64,000 nucleotides of DNA from Brackiella oedipodis DSM 13743 (GCF_000621025.1 NZ_KK211205.1:571521-635520); one strand, 5' to 3'. Positions 47,769-58,115 are shown, counted from the stretch's first letter. The notes: generated from the letters alone by a model not told the origin. Translations and numbers: made by a program.

Positions 47769-48428
47769 TTATTCGATATTGGCGAGTTTATGGCTCTGGA
47801 TGCTGAGTTGCCAATGGGGCGATTCAGGGTTGCTGTTGAGTTGGCCAATGGCCGTAATGGTCTCGAGAATATTCATGACCCCACCGCGTTCACAGGGTGA
47901 CAAATAATAATGCTTTGCCGTCAAGCGTTGAGCAATGGCTTGACAAAACGGCAGGATGTCGTCGTCACACACAATTCTGACTTCATCCGCGTACTCGATG
48001 AGTTTATCCCGGTATTTTTCGGCATACATGGCTTTGGGGCTACAGGCGATATAGTCTATTTCAGGAGGCACTGCCGTAAGACCGTTTGTCTCTATGGCCA
48101 GGAAATAACCCGCTTGTTTGAGTGTTTGTAAGAGGGTGCGAATTTGCGGCTGAATGGTGGGTTCACCCCCCGTAATAATGATGTTTTTGCAATCATATTG
48201 CTTTACGGTTTGGTAGATTTGCGACAAACTCAGGCGTGTGAATTTATTGTATTCGGTGTCGCACCAATCACAGGTCAAATTACAGGTACCAAACCGTATA
48301 AAAATACTAGGCATGCCCGTGTTATAGCCTTCGCCCTGTAGACTATGAAAAATCTCTACTATTTTGTAGCTGGGTTCTTCAGTTGATGGTAAGTGACGCA
48401 TATCTTGAACAGGAACGACGGCTTTCAT
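47769..48428 (-). CDS. queE: 7-carboxy-7-deazaguanine synthase
   Basis: QueE is a radical-SAM enzyme that turns carboxytetrahydropterin into 7-carboxy-7-deazaguanine on the way to queuosine. The 219-residue protein has FHSLQGEGYNTGMPSIFIR and the family's cluster motif Cys-x3-Cys-x2-Cys in GTCNLTCDWCDTEY, then IIITGGEPTIQ and ETNGL. It overlaps queD by 4 bp (ATGA), so they are translationally coupled. queC and queF are not in the window. Confidence 0.95.
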   Translation of the reverse strand: MKAVVPVQDMRHLPSTEEPSYKIVEIFHSLQGEGYNTGMPSIFIRFGTCNLTCDWCDTEYNKFTRLSLSQIYQTVKQYDCKNIIITGGEPTIQPQIRTLLQTLKQAGYFLAIETNGLTAVPPEIDYIACSPKAMYAEKYRDKLIEYADEVRIVCDDDILPFCQAIAQRLTAKHYYLSPCERGGVMNILETITAIGQLNSNPESPHWQLSIQSHKLANIE

Positions 48429-48853
48429 GATTCCTTGTACTCACAAAAAGAACTGGGGGTCTCCCACAAACGCACGGCACTTATGGGTAAGTCGCTCTGG
48501 GTTTTGAGTTTGCGATAAATAAAACGCGCGATCTCTTCGGCGGTGGTACGTGTCTCTAGGGCGTAGACTTTGGATTGCAACTCTATCAGGAGCTCAGCGA
48601 TAGCGCTTTCGCGTGGGCTATTTTTGTCGTACAAAAACGCATGATCCAAGTCCTGCAAAATCAAACGATTGACCGTGGCTTTAATATCACCATAATCGGC
48701 CACCATACTTTTTTTGGGGCCATGTTCAATCAATTCGGCACTTAATTCAACCTCTAGGGTATAGGTATGGCCATGTAGATTCTGGCATTTGCCATCGTGT
48801 CCATCTAGCAAATGCGCCATATCAAAACTAAAGGTTTTGGAAATTTTAAACAT
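48425..48853 (-). CDS. queD: 6-carboxy-5,6,7,8-tetrahydropterin synthase
   Basis: QueD converts dihydroneopterin triphosphate to carboxytetrahydropterin, the step before QueE. The 142-residue protein shows the zinc-binding His of FSFDMAHLLDGHDGKCQNLH and HGHTYTLEVEL, plus LDHAFLYD and the Glu in AVRLWETPSSFCEY. It is upstream of and overlaps queE, and lies 16 bases after an uncharacterised gene. Confidence 0.95.
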   Translation of the reverse strand: MFKISKTFSFDMAHLLDGHDGKCQNLHGHTYTLEVELSAELIEHGPKKSMVADYGDIKATVNRLILQDLDHAFLYDKNSPRESAIAELLIELQSKVYALETRTTAEEIARFIYRKLKTQSDLPISAVRLWETPSSFCEYKES

Positions 48854-48869
48854 AGTTCTAACGTTTAGG

Positions 48870-49502
48870 TTATTGGTAGTAAATATCAGCAGAAGGCAGA
48901 TATTTAAATAAAGCGCTCATAAAACCGATGTTTTTGTGGGCTTCCAATTGTTCGAGTTTATGTTCGCTCGCTTGCATTAAGGCATCGATCACTGCAGTTA
49001 GTTGGAGCGCCGCAAAGAACCAATAATGACCACAGCGTTGCTCATCTTGCTGGGTGGGATTTTTGGGCAAAATAATCTTGTTTTGGAATTTTTCGATGTG
49101 TTGAATCAGATTAAAGTAATCCGACTGTAAGGTTTTGCCGGCACTGATGATCGTCACAAAATCATCGTTTTGGATCAGTTGATTATGACCTAGGGTTGAT
49201 AGGGTCCAGGTCAGGGCTAGCATCTCGGCCAATTCAGCTACTTGCGCATCGTTTTGCAAGGTTTTTCTGAGTGCTTGAACCGCAGGATGGGGCGTGTGTT
49301 GGGCAAATAAATCCACACTGGCTGTAAAGCGTTGTTTCTCATCCTCACTTAAGGGCTCAAAACTATAATCGACGACTATAATGCGTGCCGCAGGAACCTG
49401 GGCGTTGATGTTTTGTAGACTGTGCAGTAATTTATCGAGCTTTTCTGGCGCTTGGCTCGGCTCGAGATTAATCGCTGTAGGGATAACAAAAATCTGATTC
49501 AT
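48870..49502 (-). CDS. Uncharacterised protein in the queD-queE operon
   Basis: This 210-residue protein belongs to no family I recognise. It lacks a signal peptide and membrane segments. It starts with an alternating beta-like stretch (FVIPTAINLEPS, then ARIIVVDYSFEPLSEDEK), which suggests an alpha/beta (Rossmann or glycosyltransferase-A-like) fold, followed by a helical middle (AELAEMLALTWTLSTLGHN) and VTIISAGKTLQSDYFNLI. It is the first gene of a three-gene unit with queD and queE, spaced 16 bp, so a link to queuosine or its sugar derivatives is conceivable. No strong ribosome site is seen at the ATG. Confidence 0.6.
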   Translation of the reverse strand: MNQIFVIPTAINLEPSQAPEKLDKLLHSLQNINAQVPAARIIVVDYSFEPLSEDEKQRFTASVDLFAQHTPHPAVQALRKTLQNDAQVAELAEMLALTWTLSTLGHNQLIQNDDFVTIISAGKTLQSDYFNLIQHIEKFQNKIILPKNPTQQDEQRCGHYWFFAALQLTAVIDALMQASEHKLEQLEAHKNIGFMSALFKYLPSADIYYQ

Positions 49503-49614
49503 GATTAATTTAAAGGGGATACACCTATTTAATTTAACCTAATATTTTAACAGTATTAGTTTCAGTAATAAGAAAGCAGAGGGCTTAAGTGCATTATGGG
49601 CATAAATCTCATGT

Positions 49615-49643
49615 TTGACTGCTCAGATGGTTTTTTTTATAAT
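49615..49643 (+). promoter_or_regulatory. ssrA promoter
   Basis: TTGACT (49615-49620), 17 bases, TATAAT (49638-49643), a near-consensus sigma-70 promoter with a run of eight T in the spacer. Confidence 0.88.
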
Positions 49644-49644
49644 G

Positions 49645-49933
49645 GAGGATAAGCTGTTTATCTGGTTGACTGAATGTCTTCTGGACGCGGGTTCGACTCC
49701 CGCCGCCTCCACCAATAGCGTATTAGTGGTGCTAGTATTTTATTGCTGGGGGCGTACTTGGTTTCGACAGGAGAAGCTAGGGAAATCGGCAGCCGGTAGG
49801 CGATGACCGTAAATCAAGCAAATCTTATAAATGCTAATGACGAAAGTTATGCATTAGCCGCCTAATTTCGCGGCTAGGAGCCTAATCCACTTGGCAACAG
49901 AACGGATTAAAGGGAGCTTCGGCTCCCTTTTTT
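49645..49933 (+). ncRNA. ssrA: Transfer-messenger RNA, circularly permuted (two-piece)
   Basis: tmRNA rescues stalled ribosomes. Here the acceptor part comes first: its T arm and 3' end (GGGTTCGACTCCCGCC, then GCCTCCACCA) end at 49714. After a 33-base spacer the coding part begins with GGGGGCG at 49748, which pairs with CGCCTCC of the acceptor piece, followed by TACTTGGTTTCGACAGG. The tag frame reads GCT AAT GAC GAA AGT TAT GCA TTA GCC GCC TAA, giving ANDESYALAA. A strong GGGAGC-TTCG-GCTCCC terminator (49909-49933) ends the gene. This is the known betaproteobacterial permuted form. The exact 5' end is inferred from the promoter. Confidence 0.93.
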
Positions 49934-50039
49934 GTAACTATTGCGGCTATTGTGATTATTGATGCGTTGATGCGAGTACCTGCCGGCTTTTAGGATTAGG
50001 GATTAGGCACTAGGCGCTGATTTGGTAATCACAAGCAGC

Positions 50040-50663
50040 TTATTCGTCAAGCTGATAAATATAGAGCTCTACGCGTCGATTCAAATTGCGATTTTTGCGA
50101 GAATTATTGGGCAACATAGGGTCGATAGAACCGCGGCCCTCCACATCAATGCGCATGCTATTGACCCCTTGTTTGATCAAGTACTGAGCCAAGGTATTGG
50201 CTCGGCTCAGTGAAATCAGTTGATTTTGCATGTCGGAGCCCGTATCGTCTGTGTGACCCACGATTTTGAGGCGTAGGCTTTGATCTTGATCTAGCTCTTT
50301 ACCAATGCTTTTGAGAATCGATTGGGCATTGCTCGTGAGGTTTTTATTATTGCGTTTGAGAAGGTCGTCAACGGTAGCAGAGATGCGCAAACTACCGTCT
50401 TGCACTGGCGTAATATCGACTTTTGCGGACTTGAATGGTTTGTTTTGTTGGAGACGCGCAATTATCTCATTCCAGTGATCGTTATTTTGTTTGTGCCAAA
50501 AAGAGAAATGTTTGTTTTTGTGAGCGCCGTTATAAACTAAGCGACTGCCACTTTGGGTGGCGGGCGAGGCGTGCTGAGTACCACAGGCGCTCAACGTCAA
50601 GACCATCGCACCAAGGGTGCAGGCTTGGATAATCGGACGGCTATTTAACACAGAGACTTTCAT
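50040..50663 (-). CDS. OmpA-family lipoprotein
   Basis: This 207-residue outer-membrane lipoprotein (lipobox LSAC near residue 27) has a C-terminal OmpA/Pal-type peptidoglycan-binding domain: LRLKIVGHTDDTGSDMQNQL, SLSRANTLAQYLIKQGV and the NRNLNRRVELYI end. The middle (about 40-90) is unassigned. It is the last gene of a minus-strand set after ubiG and gph, 7 bases from gph. A role in envelope anchoring is likely. Confidence 0.88.
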   Translation of the reverse strand: MKVSVLNSRPIIQACTLGAMVLTLSACGTQHASPATQSGSRLVYNGAHKNKHFSFWHKQNNDHWNEIIARLQQNKPFKSAKVDITPVQDGSLRISATVDDLLKRNNKNLTSNAQSILKSIGKELDQDQSLRLKIVGHTDDTGSDMQNQLISLSRANTLAQYLIKQGVNSMRIDVEGRGSIDPMLPNNSRKNRNLNRRVELYIYQLDE

Positions 50664-50670
50664 GAATTAT

Positions 50671-51333
50671 TTATGTAGTCAAATTTTGAATGATGTTAAA
50701 AAGTGCTTCGGGGCTGGTACTGATGGCATCTGCTTGACAAGCGGCGGCAGTTTTTGCATTTAGTGAGTAACCATAGGTGACAGCGATGGTCTTCATGCCA
50801 GCGGCACGACCAGCGACGATATCGCGTTCGTCGTCACCAATATAAATGCAGTGTTGAGGCTTCTCGTTGATTTGCTCGGCAGCGTACAGAAGAGGTAGAG
50901 GATGTGGCTTGGAGTGTGCTGTAGTATCACCACAAACATTGACAGCGCTGCGTTGGTCTAGCCCAAAGTGCTTAAAGATCGGAATAGCAAGATATTCGAC
51001 CTTGTTCGTCATGATACCCCATTTGAAGCGATTTTTTTCGAGATTTTCTAATAAGTCTAAAATTCCCGGAAAGTAATTCGTCTGGCTCGGGCTCACCGCT
51101 TCGTAATCGTCAAGGAACTGCTGCTTAATAGTCGCAAATTCAGGATCCTGGGGCAAGATACCGAGCGCTTGTTCAATTAAGCCCGCACTGCCCTTAGAAG
51201 CGAAATTACGCAAGTGCTCGTAGGGGAGGGGCTCAAGTCCTCGTCGCCGCCGTTGTTGATTGGCGGCATACACAAGATCGGGGGCACTATCGACTAAGGT
51301 ACCATCAAAATCAAATAAAACAGTGGTAATCAT
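50671..51333 (-). CDS. gph: Phosphoglycolate phosphatase
   Basis: This HAD-superfamily phosphatase of 220 residues removes phosphate from 2-phosphoglycolate. It has motif I LFDFDGTLVDSAPDL, a helical cap, motif II-like GIMTNK, and motifs III/IV KPHPLPLLYAAEQ and YIGDDERDIVAGRAAGM. The ATG overlaps the ubiG stop (ATGA), the usual ubiG-gph arrangement in betaproteobacteria. Confidence 0.92.
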   Translation of the reverse strand: MITTVLFDFDGTLVDSAPDLVYAANQQRRRRGLEPLPYEHLRNFASKGSAGLIEQALGILPQDPEFATIKQQFLDDYEAVSPSQTNYFPGILDLLENLEKNRFKWGIMTNKVEYLAIPIFKHFGLDQRSAVNVCGDTTAHSKPHPLPLLYAAEQINEKPQHCIYIGDDERDIVAGRAAGMKTIAVTYGYSLNAKTAAACQADAISTSPEALFNIIQNLTT

Positions 51334-52037
51334 TTGCGAGCTGCCAACATATAGTTCACGCTGGCATCATTCGTTAAAAAGTAAGTGTCTGATAAAGGAT
51401 TATAACTTAATCCCTTAATGGCACTGAGGGCTAAATGATTTTGTCGAAGATAATTGGCAAGTTCGCTCGGTTGGATAAATTTACTATGTTGATGCGTCCC
51501 TTTAGGCACAAGTCCCATAATGTATTCAGCCGCTAAGATAGCCTTGAAATAGGAGCGACGATTACGATTAATGGTGGAACAAAATAACCAGCCACCTGGC
51601 TTTAGCATTTGGGCACAGGCTTGGATGATTTGTGCTGGATCTGGAACATGCTCGAGCATTTCCATGCAGGTCACAATATCGAATTGCTCGGCGTGTAGCG
51701 CTGCCATCTCTTCGGCGGCGATGGCTTGATACTGCACTTTAATGCCAGACTCCAGGCTGTGTAAACGCGCGATTTGTAGCGATTTTTTGGCCAGATCAAT
51801 CCCCGTGACATCCGCCCCTTGGGCCGCCAGGCTCTCTGAGAGAATGCCGCCGCCACAGCCGACATCGATGACTTTTTTGCCCTTGAGTGATCCCGAAACT
51901 TCTTCGATCCATGCCAGGCGCAGTGGATTGATGCGATGCAGAGGTTTGAACTCGCCCTCTGGACTCCACCAATTAGCAGCCACAGCGGTAAATTTTTCAA
52001 TTTCGGAAGGATCAACGTTTTCTGGATGTGTAGACAT
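51330..52037 (-). CDS. ubiG: Ubiquinone biosynthesis O-methyltransferase
   Basis: UbiG performs both O-methylations in ubiquinone synthesis. The 235-residue class I SAM methyltransferase has VIDVGCGGGILSESLAAQGA (SAM motif I), VTCMEMLEHVPDP (post-II) and KPGGWLFCSTINRN. The N-terminal WWSPEGEFKPLHRINPLRL is a UbiG hallmark. It overlaps gph by 4 bp. The ompA terminator lies just upstream. Confidence 0.96.
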   Translation of the reverse strand: MSTHPENVDPSEIEKFTAVAANWWSPEGEFKPLHRINPLRLAWIEEVSGSLKGKKVIDVGCGGGILSESLAAQGADVTGIDLAKKSLQIARLHSLESGIKVQYQAIAAEEMAALHAEQFDIVTCMEMLEHVPDPAQIIQACAQMLKPGGWLFCSTINRNRRSYFKAILAAEYIMGLVPKGTHQHSKFIQPSELANYLRQNHLALSAIKGLSYNPLSDTYFLTNDASVNYMLAARK

Positions 52038-52072
52038 AACTAGAGCGAGATGAGCTAAATGAATTAAAGCCT

Positions 52073-52103
52073 AAAAAAAAGCCCCTGATCAGGGGCTTTT
52101 TAA
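52073..52103 (-). terminator. Terminator of ompA
   Basis: AAAAAGCCCCTGATCAGGGGCTTTTT is a self-complementary hairpin between the minus-strand ompA and ubiG, with T runs in both directions. Confidence 0.88.
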
Positions 52104-52151
52104 GTGTTTATGAAAGTCGCCTGAGACCACTTCCATAAGAAGTCAGTAGAA

Positions 52152-52733
52152 TTAGCGGCGAGTACCGATAATTTCAACTTCTACGCGACGGTTGCGAGCA
52201 CGACCTTCACGAGTTTTGTTGTCGGCGATTGGTTGAGCTTCACCGCGACCTTGAGCGATAATTTGGTCAGCTGGAACACCTTGAGAAACGAGGTAGTTTT
52301 TAACAGCGGCAGCACGACGCTCAGAAAGGCCTTGGTTGTATTTATCAGTACCAACAGAGTCAGTATGACCAGTAGCTAACACAGACTCAAGAACCACTTG
52401 GTTAGTTTGTTGAGCCACTTGGTTAAGGATGTTACGACCTTCTGGTTTGATCGTTGATTTGTCGAAATCAAAGAAAGTATCAGCATTGAAGGTAACTTTT
52501 TGGGCTACCATTTCTTTTGGTTGTTCTGGGCGACCGCAACCTTGAGCTGCTGTTGCTGGAGTCCAGTAGTTATCACGCCAGCAATGTTCGCCTGTACCGT
52601 TCATCCAAATTAAACCGTAAGGATTTTGCCAGTTATCAATAGTCGTTTGACTTTGAGCTTGAGCTTGAGCCACGCCAGTAGTTGCAGCAGTTGCAATGGC
52701 GAATGCTAATGCGAATTTAGAGGCTTTATTCAT
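52152..52733 (-). CDS. ompA: Outer membrane protein, OmpA family (OmpA/RmpM-like)
   Basis: This 193-residue exported protein has a signal peptide (to about residue 25, AQAQA) and a short region WQNPYGLIWMNGTGEHCWRD with two Cys (CW and CG) that could form a disulphide. An OmpA-C domain follows: FFDFDKSTIKPEGRNILNQV, ATGHTDSVGTDKYNQGLSER and ARNRRVEVEI. It has no eight-stranded barrel, so it is the compact OmpA of Bordetella and relatives, tethering the outer membrane to peptidoglycan. Codon use is strongly biased toward a few codons, as in highly expressed genes. Confidence 0.92.
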   Translation of the reverse strand: MNKASKFALAFAIATAATTGVAQAQAQSQTTIDNWQNPYGLIWMNGTGEHCWRDNYWTPATAAQGCGRPEQPKEMVAQKVTFNADTFFDFDKSTIKPEGRNILNQVAQQTNQVVLESVLATGHTDSVGTDKYNQGLSERRAAAVKNYLVSQGVPADQIIAQGRGEAQPIADNKTREGRARNRRVEVEIIGTRR

Positions 52734-53186
52734 GTTTCTCCTCGATGAGCTTGTTAGCTAAAAAGTTACTCGCAGCGAAACCGCCGCAGATTGGATATCA
52801 GGGATAGTATAACAATGCTTTACAAATGATTCAAAACATTTAAATACAGGATCCCGTGCCTTAATAACGATATTAAAATAATTCGCTAAACTTTTGCAGC
52901 TTAAAATGTCAAAAAGCGCTGGAAATTGATTAAATGCCAAGGATTTTAATTTTACTGTTGTGTAAAAGCTACATATTGCATTATCACCACACAGGCCAGC
53001 ACGCTGCTGTTGTTTATTAACAAATAAGAATGATTCTCTTTTGTGACTGGATATTTTCAGCAGTATAAATTATGTAAGCAAAATTGTCTGCAAAATCTTG
53101 CTTGGCGTCTCGCAAATCCGAGTCTATAGGGTATTAATGCTAAACTAGTAATCTTTAATAATAACTATATGAAGTTGTGAGTTTGT
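52734..53186. promoter_or_regulatory. Divergent ompA/gyrA intergenic region
   Basis: 453 bases with no credible gene. A Fur-like palindrome TAAGAAT-G-ATTCTCT at 53025-53039 matches 10 of 14 consensus positions. Promoters of ompA and gyrA should lie here but were not assigned. Confidence 0.4.
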
Positions 53187-55898
53187 ATGGAAGCGTTTGC
53201 CAAAGAAACCCTACCCGTTTTTCTAGAAGATGAGATGTCACGCAGCTACCTCGATTACGCCATGAGTGTGATTGTAGGGCGGGCCTTACCCGATGTGCGT
53301 GATGGCCTCAAGCCCGTGCATCGCCGGGTTTTATATGCTATGAACGAGCTCAACAATAGTTGGAATCGGGCTCACAAAAAATCCGCTCGTATTGTCGGTG
53401 ACGTTATCGGTAAATATCATCCGCATGGTGAAAGTGCAGTATACGATACGATTGTACGTCTGGCTCAAGACTTCTCTATGCGCTATATGCTGGTTGATGG
53501 CCAGGGTAACTTTGGTTCCATCGACGGCGATAGTGCCGCGGCTATGCGTTATACCGAAGTGCGTTTGGCCAAGATTGCGCACGAACTCCTGACCGATATT
53601 GACCAAGAAACGGTCGATTTTGGCCCTAACTATGATGGTAGCGAACAAGAGCCCTTAGTCTTGCCGTCCCGCATACCTAATTTGCTAATCAACGGTAGCT
53701 CAGGGATTGCAGTGGGCATGGCTACTAATATTCCGCCCCATAACCTGACCGAGGTTGTTAACGTTTGTTTACATTGTTTGCAACAGCCCGATTGCAGCGT
53801 TGATGATTTGCTTGAGCATATTGTGGCACCGGATTTCCCAACGGGCGGTATTATTTATGGTTTATCTGGGGTGCGCGAGGGGTACCGTACAGGTAAGGGC
53901 CGCGTGGTGATGCGTGCCAAGACCCATATAGAGGACTTTGATCACGGCAAACGTCAAGCTATTGTGATTGATGCCATTCCGTATCAAGTCAACAAAAAAA
54001 CGCTCCAAGAAAAAATCGCCGATTTGGTACTCGATAAGCGTATTGATGGCATTTCTGATATTCGCGATGAATCCGATAAGGACGGAATGCGCGTCGTGAT
54101 TGAGCTCAAGCGCGGTGAAAATCCCGAAATCGTCCTCAATCACCTCTTTAAACTCACACAATTACAAGAAACCTTTGGTATGAATTTGGTGGCCTTAGTT
54201 AATGGCCAACCAAGGGTATTGAATCTCAAACAATTAGTCGAGTATTTCTTAGAGCATCGCCGTGAAGTCGTTAATCGTCGTACGGTTTATCAATTACGCA
54301 AAGCCCGAGATCGAGGCCATATTCTTGAGGGGCTGGCAGTGGCTTTGGATAATATTGATGATTTTATTGCCATCATCAAAAGCGCGGCCAATCCCAACGA
54401 AGCCCGTCAAGCCCTCATGGATAGAGAATGGAATTCCTCTCTAGTGAGCAATCTTTTACAAAGCGATGAGGTCGTCAAATTTGCCTTGGGCGGCAGCGCC
54501 GCCTTTAGACCCGAGGGCTTGGATCCTGCTTTGGGTCTACAAGCCAATGGTGGCTATCGTCTCAGTGAAATCCAAGCGCAAGAAATTCTTAATATGCGTT
54601 TGCAACGTCTCACGGGGCTCGAACAAGACAAAATCATTGATGAGTACCGTCAAGCGATTCTGTTGATTGCGGACCTCATCGATATTCTCTTCAGACCAGA
54701 GCGAATTTCTGCAATTATCGCGAGTGAACTCAACGAAATCAAAGAAGAGTTTGGCGCCAAGGATGTCCGTCGCTCCGAGATTGAAGTGAATACGTCCGAA
54801 ATCGATATCGAAGACTTAATCACCCCGACGGAGATGGTGGTGACCATTTCCCATAGTGGCTATATTAAGTCACAACCATTGTCGGAGTACCGATCACAAC
54901 GTCGGGGTGGCCGTGGAAAACAGGCTCTGACCACTAAGGATGATGACTGGGTCGATACCTTATTTGTGGCCAATACCCATGATTACCTCTTATGTTTCTC
55001 TGATCATGGTCAAGTCTATTGGCTCAAGGTCTACGAAGCGCCACAAGGCTCACGGGCTTCAAGGGGACGGCCATTAGTGAATCTCTTACCATTGTCTGAA
55101 GGCGAGCGCATTACCGTCGTTTTACCGATCAAAGAATTCAGCGATGATCATTACGTCTTTATGGCCACTAAATTAGGTACCGTCAAGAAAACACCGCTGG
55201 CCGATTTTTCCAATCCACGTAAGAGCGGCATTATTGCGGTCAAGCTCGATGAGGGAGATTATTTGATTGGTGCGGGTGTGACGGATGGTCATTCAGATAT
55301 TATGCTGTTCTCTGACGCGGGTAAGGCCGTGCGTTTCTCCGAAACTGATGTGCGTCCGATGGGTCGCAACACGCGTGGGGTCCGAGGCATGCGGCTTGAC
55401 GCAGAGCAATCCTTAATCTCTTTAATTGTCGCTAAGGACGAACAACTCACCGTCTTAACCGCTTGCGAAAATGGTTATGGTAAACGTACCAAAGTGGCCG
55501 ATTATGCGCGCCATGGTCGCGGTGTCATGGGTGTAATTTCGATTCAAACGTCTGAGCGCAACGGTAAGGTCGTGGCCGCAGTTCTAGTCGAAGAAAGTGA
55601 TGAAGTCATGTTAATTACCAATGCGGGTGTGATTGTACGTACTGGTGCCGCCCAAATTAGTGTGGTGGGTCGTAATACGCAAGGCGTAACCCTAATTGGT
55701 ATTGACGAAGGGGATTATTTGTCGGGTATTAGCCGTGTTGCAGAAGCTGATATTGACGATCTGGAGCTTGACGAAGAAAACGAAACTGTCACACCTGCCA
55801 GCGACGCGAGTGCGACAACGCCGCCAGACGTAGTGTCCGATACCTCCGTGCAGAAAACCGACACTGAGGCGCCGTCATCAGATAAGGAGGACGAATAA
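53187..55898 (+). CDS. gyrA: DNA gyrase subunit A
   Basis: GyrA cuts and rejoins DNA during negative supercoiling. The 903-residue protein has [20 protein letters not shown], the quinolone-resistance region [20 protein letters not shown], and the catalytic Tyr in AMRYTEVRL. By E. coli numbering, Ser83 and Asp87 are wild-type and position 82 is Glu instead of Asp. The C-terminal beta-pinwheel carries the GyrA box-like QRRGGRGK and ends in an acidic, Thr/Ser-rich tail. It heads the supra-operon; the stop overlaps serC (TAATG). Confidence 0.98.
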   Translation: MEAFAKETLPVFLEDEMSRSYLDYAMSVIVGRALPDVRDGLKPVHRRVLYAMNELNNSWNRAHKKSARIVGDVIGKYHPHGESAVYDTIVRLAQDFSMRYMLVDGQGNFGSIDGDSAAAMRYTEVRLAKIAHELLTDIDQETVDFGPNYDGSEQEPLVLPSRIPNLLINGSSGIAVGMATNIPPHNLTEVVNVCLHCLQQPDCSVDDLLEHIVAPDFPTGGIIYGLSGVREGYRTGKGRVVMRAKTHIEDFDHGKRQAIVIDAIPYQVNKKTLQEKIADLVLDKRIDGISDIRDESDKDGMRVVIELKRGENPEIVLNHLFKLTQLQETFGMNLVALVNGQPRVLNLKQLVEYFLEHRREVVNRRTVYQLRKARDRGHILEGLAVALDNIDDFIAIIKSAANPNEARQALMDREWNSSLVSNLLQSDEVVKFALGGSAAFRPEGLDPALGLQANGGYRLSEIQAQEILNMRLQRLTGLEQDKIIDEYRQAILLIADLIDILFRPERISAIIASELNEIKEEFGAKDVRRSEIEVNTSEIDIEDLITPTEMVVTISHSGYIKSQPLSEYRSQRRGGRGKQALTTKDDDWVDTLFVANTHDYLLCFSDHGQVYWLKVYEAPQGSRASRGRPLVNLLPLSEGERITVVLPIKEFSDDHYVFMATKLGTVKKTPLADFSNPRKSGIIAVKLDEGDYLIGAGVTDGHSDIMLFSDAGKAVRFSETDVRPMGRNTRGVRGMRLDAEQSLISLIVAKDEQLTVLTACENGYGKRTKVADYARHGRGVMGVISIQTSERNGKVVAAVLVEESDEVMLITNAGVIVRTGAAQISVVGRNTQGVTLIGIDEGDYLSGISRVAEADIDDLELDEENETVTPASDASATTPPDVVSDTSVQKTDTEAPSSDKEDE

Positions 55899-57034
55899 TG
55901 ACTCAAGATATTTTTTGGAATTTCTCCGCCGGTCCTTCCGTTTTACCGAAGGCCGTATTGCAACAGGCGGCCGAGGAAATGATTAATTGGCACAGCAGTG
56001 GCCAGTCAGTGATGGAAATGAGTCATCGTGGCGCTGAATTTGTGCAGATATATGAGCAAGCGGCAGCAGATTTGCGGACCTTAATTCAAGCGCCAGAGGA
56101 TTACGAAGTGCTATTTATGCAAGGCGGGGCGACAGCCCAAAACGCTGTGGTACCGCTGAACTTAATCGCTCTCAAAGACGCTCACAAAGCGGACTATGTG
56201 GTGACGGGTAATTGGTCCAAAAAATCCTATCACGAAGCTCAGCGCTATGGCCAAATTCATCTGGCCGCGAGCAATATGACGGAGCAAGTGATTGATGAGC
56301 ATCACTATGCGCCCGCCACGTGGATACCAGAATTTGAGACGTGGCAGCTGGATCCTGAGGCTTCTTATTTGCATTTTTGTAGTAATGAGACCATTGGTGG
56401 CCTCGAAATTGCTACCTTACCTGATCTTGATGCCCTAGGGGCACCAAGTACCGAACTCGTCGTCGATGTGTCTTCGCATTTCTTGTCGCGCCAATTTGAT
56501 GTCCAAAAATGCGGCTTATTGTATGCGGGTGCCCAAAAAAATGCGGGTCCAGCGGGCGTGACCATCGTGGTGGTGCGTAAGGATTTACTGGGCAAAGCCG
56601 CGGATATCTGTCCTTCAGCCTTTAATTATGCCAATGTCGCTCAAGCGCATTCGAGCTTTAATACGCCGCCTACCTACGCCATTTATATCGCCGGTCTAGT
56701 GTATCGTTGGTTACTCAATGAAGGCGGAATAGCCGTCATCGAGCAACGCAATAAACGCAAAGCCGAGTTGTTATATCAAACGATTGATGCCTCTGATTTT
56801 TATCATAATCCAGTGCAACGGCGCTACCGTTCACGCATGAATGTGCCGTTTACACTCGCTGACGAATCACTCAATGAGGCGTTTCTCAAGCAAGCCAAGC
56901 AAGCAGGTTTGCTCAACCTCAAAGGTCATAAATCGGTTGGCGGTATGCGCGCATCTATCTATAATGCTATGCCCCTCGAGGGTGTGCAGGCGTTGGTGGA
57001 TTTTATGCAAGAGTTTGAGCGCCGCCATGGATAA
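55898..57034 (+). CDS. serC: Phosphoserine aminotransferase
   Basis: SerC makes phosphoserine and also acts in pyridoxal phosphate synthesis. The 378-residue class V aminotransferase has [20 protein letters not shown] at the start, [36 protein letters not shown] and [19 protein letters not shown], where the Lys of AQKN is the PLP-binding residue. It overlaps gyrA by one base and pheA by 8. Confidence 0.97.
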   Translation: MTQDIFWNFSAGPSVLPKAVLQQAAEEMINWHSSGQSVMEMSHRGAEFVQIYEQAAADLRTLIQAPEDYEVLFMQGGATAQNAVVPLNLIALKDAHKADYVVTGNWSKKSYHEAQRYGQIHLAASNMTEQVIDEHHYAPATWIPEFETWQLDPEASYLHFCSNETIGGLEIATLPDLDALGAPSTELVVDVSSHFLSRQFDVQKCGLLYAGAQKNAGPAGVTIVVVRKDLLGKAADICPSAFNYANVAQAHSSFNTPPTYAIYIAGLVYRWLLNEGGIAVIEQRNKRKAELLYQTIDASDFYHNPVQRRYRSRMNVPFTLADESLNEAFLKQAKQAGLLNLKGHKSVGGMRASIYNAMPLEGVQALVDFMQEFERRHG

Positions 57035-58115
57035 ATCCTTACTTGACCACCTCAAACCCCTGCGCGATCAAATTGACAGCATAGATCAGCAATTATTACA
57101 GTTGCTCAATCAACGCGCCCAAATGGCTATCGAGGTCGGCAAAGTTAAATTGCAATTTAGTGCTGACGATAGCATTATTAAGCCTGAGCGCGAGGCACAA
57201 ATTATCCGTAAATTACAGCAAGGCAATCGTACGCAGGCTTTTCCCAAAGAGGCCGTTAATGCCGTCTGGACCGAGATTATCTCGGCCTGCCGTGGCCTGG
57301 AACGAGGTTTAAGAATTGCCTATTTAGGTCCGAAGGGTTCATTTTCTGAGCAGGCCGCTTATCAATTTTATGGGCACGCCATTGTCCCCGTACCTTGTGC
57401 CTCCTTTGATGAGGTGTTTCGTTCGGTCGAAGCGGGACAAGCCGACTGCGGTATGGTACCCGTAGAGAATTCCACTGAGGGCGCCGTGAATCGGACCCAA
57501 GATTTACTTCTTAAAACCACCCTTAAAGTACATGGCGAGCGTACTTTACCTATACGTCATTGCTTATTGACTCAGACCGGTACAATGCGCGGGGTCAAAC
57601 GCGTGTTAGCGCATCCACAAGCCCTGGCCCAATGCCACCACTGGCTTTCACAAAATTATCCAAATGTTACCCCGATTTCGGTGGCGAGCAATTCAGAAGC
57701 CGTGCGTCTAGTGACCCAAGATCCAGAGGCCGCGGCAATAGCCGGCTCGCATGCCGCCTTGGCCTGGGATGTCAATATTGTCGCCGAGGGTATTCAAGAC
57801 GATGCTAATAACAAAACCCGTTTTTTAGCCATTGGCCATGTTGAAAATCACAGCACGGGCCGCGATCAAACCAGTCTTATCGTGGCGGTACCTAATCGCG
57901 TTGGGGCCGTGCATGAGCTTATAGCGCCTTTTGCCGAACATAATGTTTCCATGTCACGGTTTGAATCAAGACCAGCACGAACAGGGCAGTGGGAATACTA
58001 TTTTTATATCGATATTTTGGGCCATCAGGAGGATGCGGCGGTCAAAAAGGCCTTGGCGGACTTACATAAATTATCGTCTTTCCTAAAAATCTTAGGATCA
58101 TATCCACAACAATAA
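57027..58115 (+). CDS. pheA: Bifunctional chorismate mutase / prephenate dehydratase (P-protein)
   Basis: This protein converts chorismate to prephenate and then phenylpyruvate, for phenylalanine. The 362 residues hold an AroQ chorismate mutase helix domain (about 5-90: [20 protein letters not shown]), a prephenate dehydratase domain (about 93-270: [39 protein letters not shown]) and an ACT domain (about 283-360) with the phenylalanine-sensing [18 protein letters not shown]. The ATG at 57027 fits the mutase start and lies inside the serC 3' end; a longer upstream frame is rejected. Confidence 0.96.
   Translation: MDKSLLDHLKPLRDQIDSIDQQLLQLLNQRAQMAIEVGKVKLQFSADDSIIKPEREAQIIRKLQQGNRTQAFPKEAVNAVWTEIISACRGLERGLRIAYLGPKGSFSEQAAYQFYGHAIVPVPCASFDEVFRSVEAGQADCGMVPVENSTEGAVNRTQDLLLKTTLKVHGERTLPIRHCLLTQTGTMRGVKRVLAHPQALAQCHHWLSQNYPNVTPISVASNSEAVRLVTQDPEAAAIAGSHAALAWDVNIVAEGIQDDANNKTRFLAIGHVENHSTGRDQTSLIVAVPNRVGAVHELIAPFAEHNVSMSRFESRPARTGQWEYYFYIDILGHQEDAAVKKALADLHKLSSFLKILGSYPQQ

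Noticed and set aside
49615-49806. Open frame across the ssrA gene
   Set aside because: It runs through the tmRNA acceptor piece and the start of the coding piece, which are clearly RNA.
52758-52940. Small minus-strand open frame upstream of ompA
   Set aside because: Lies in the ompA/gyrA promoter gap with no ribosome site or recognisable motif.
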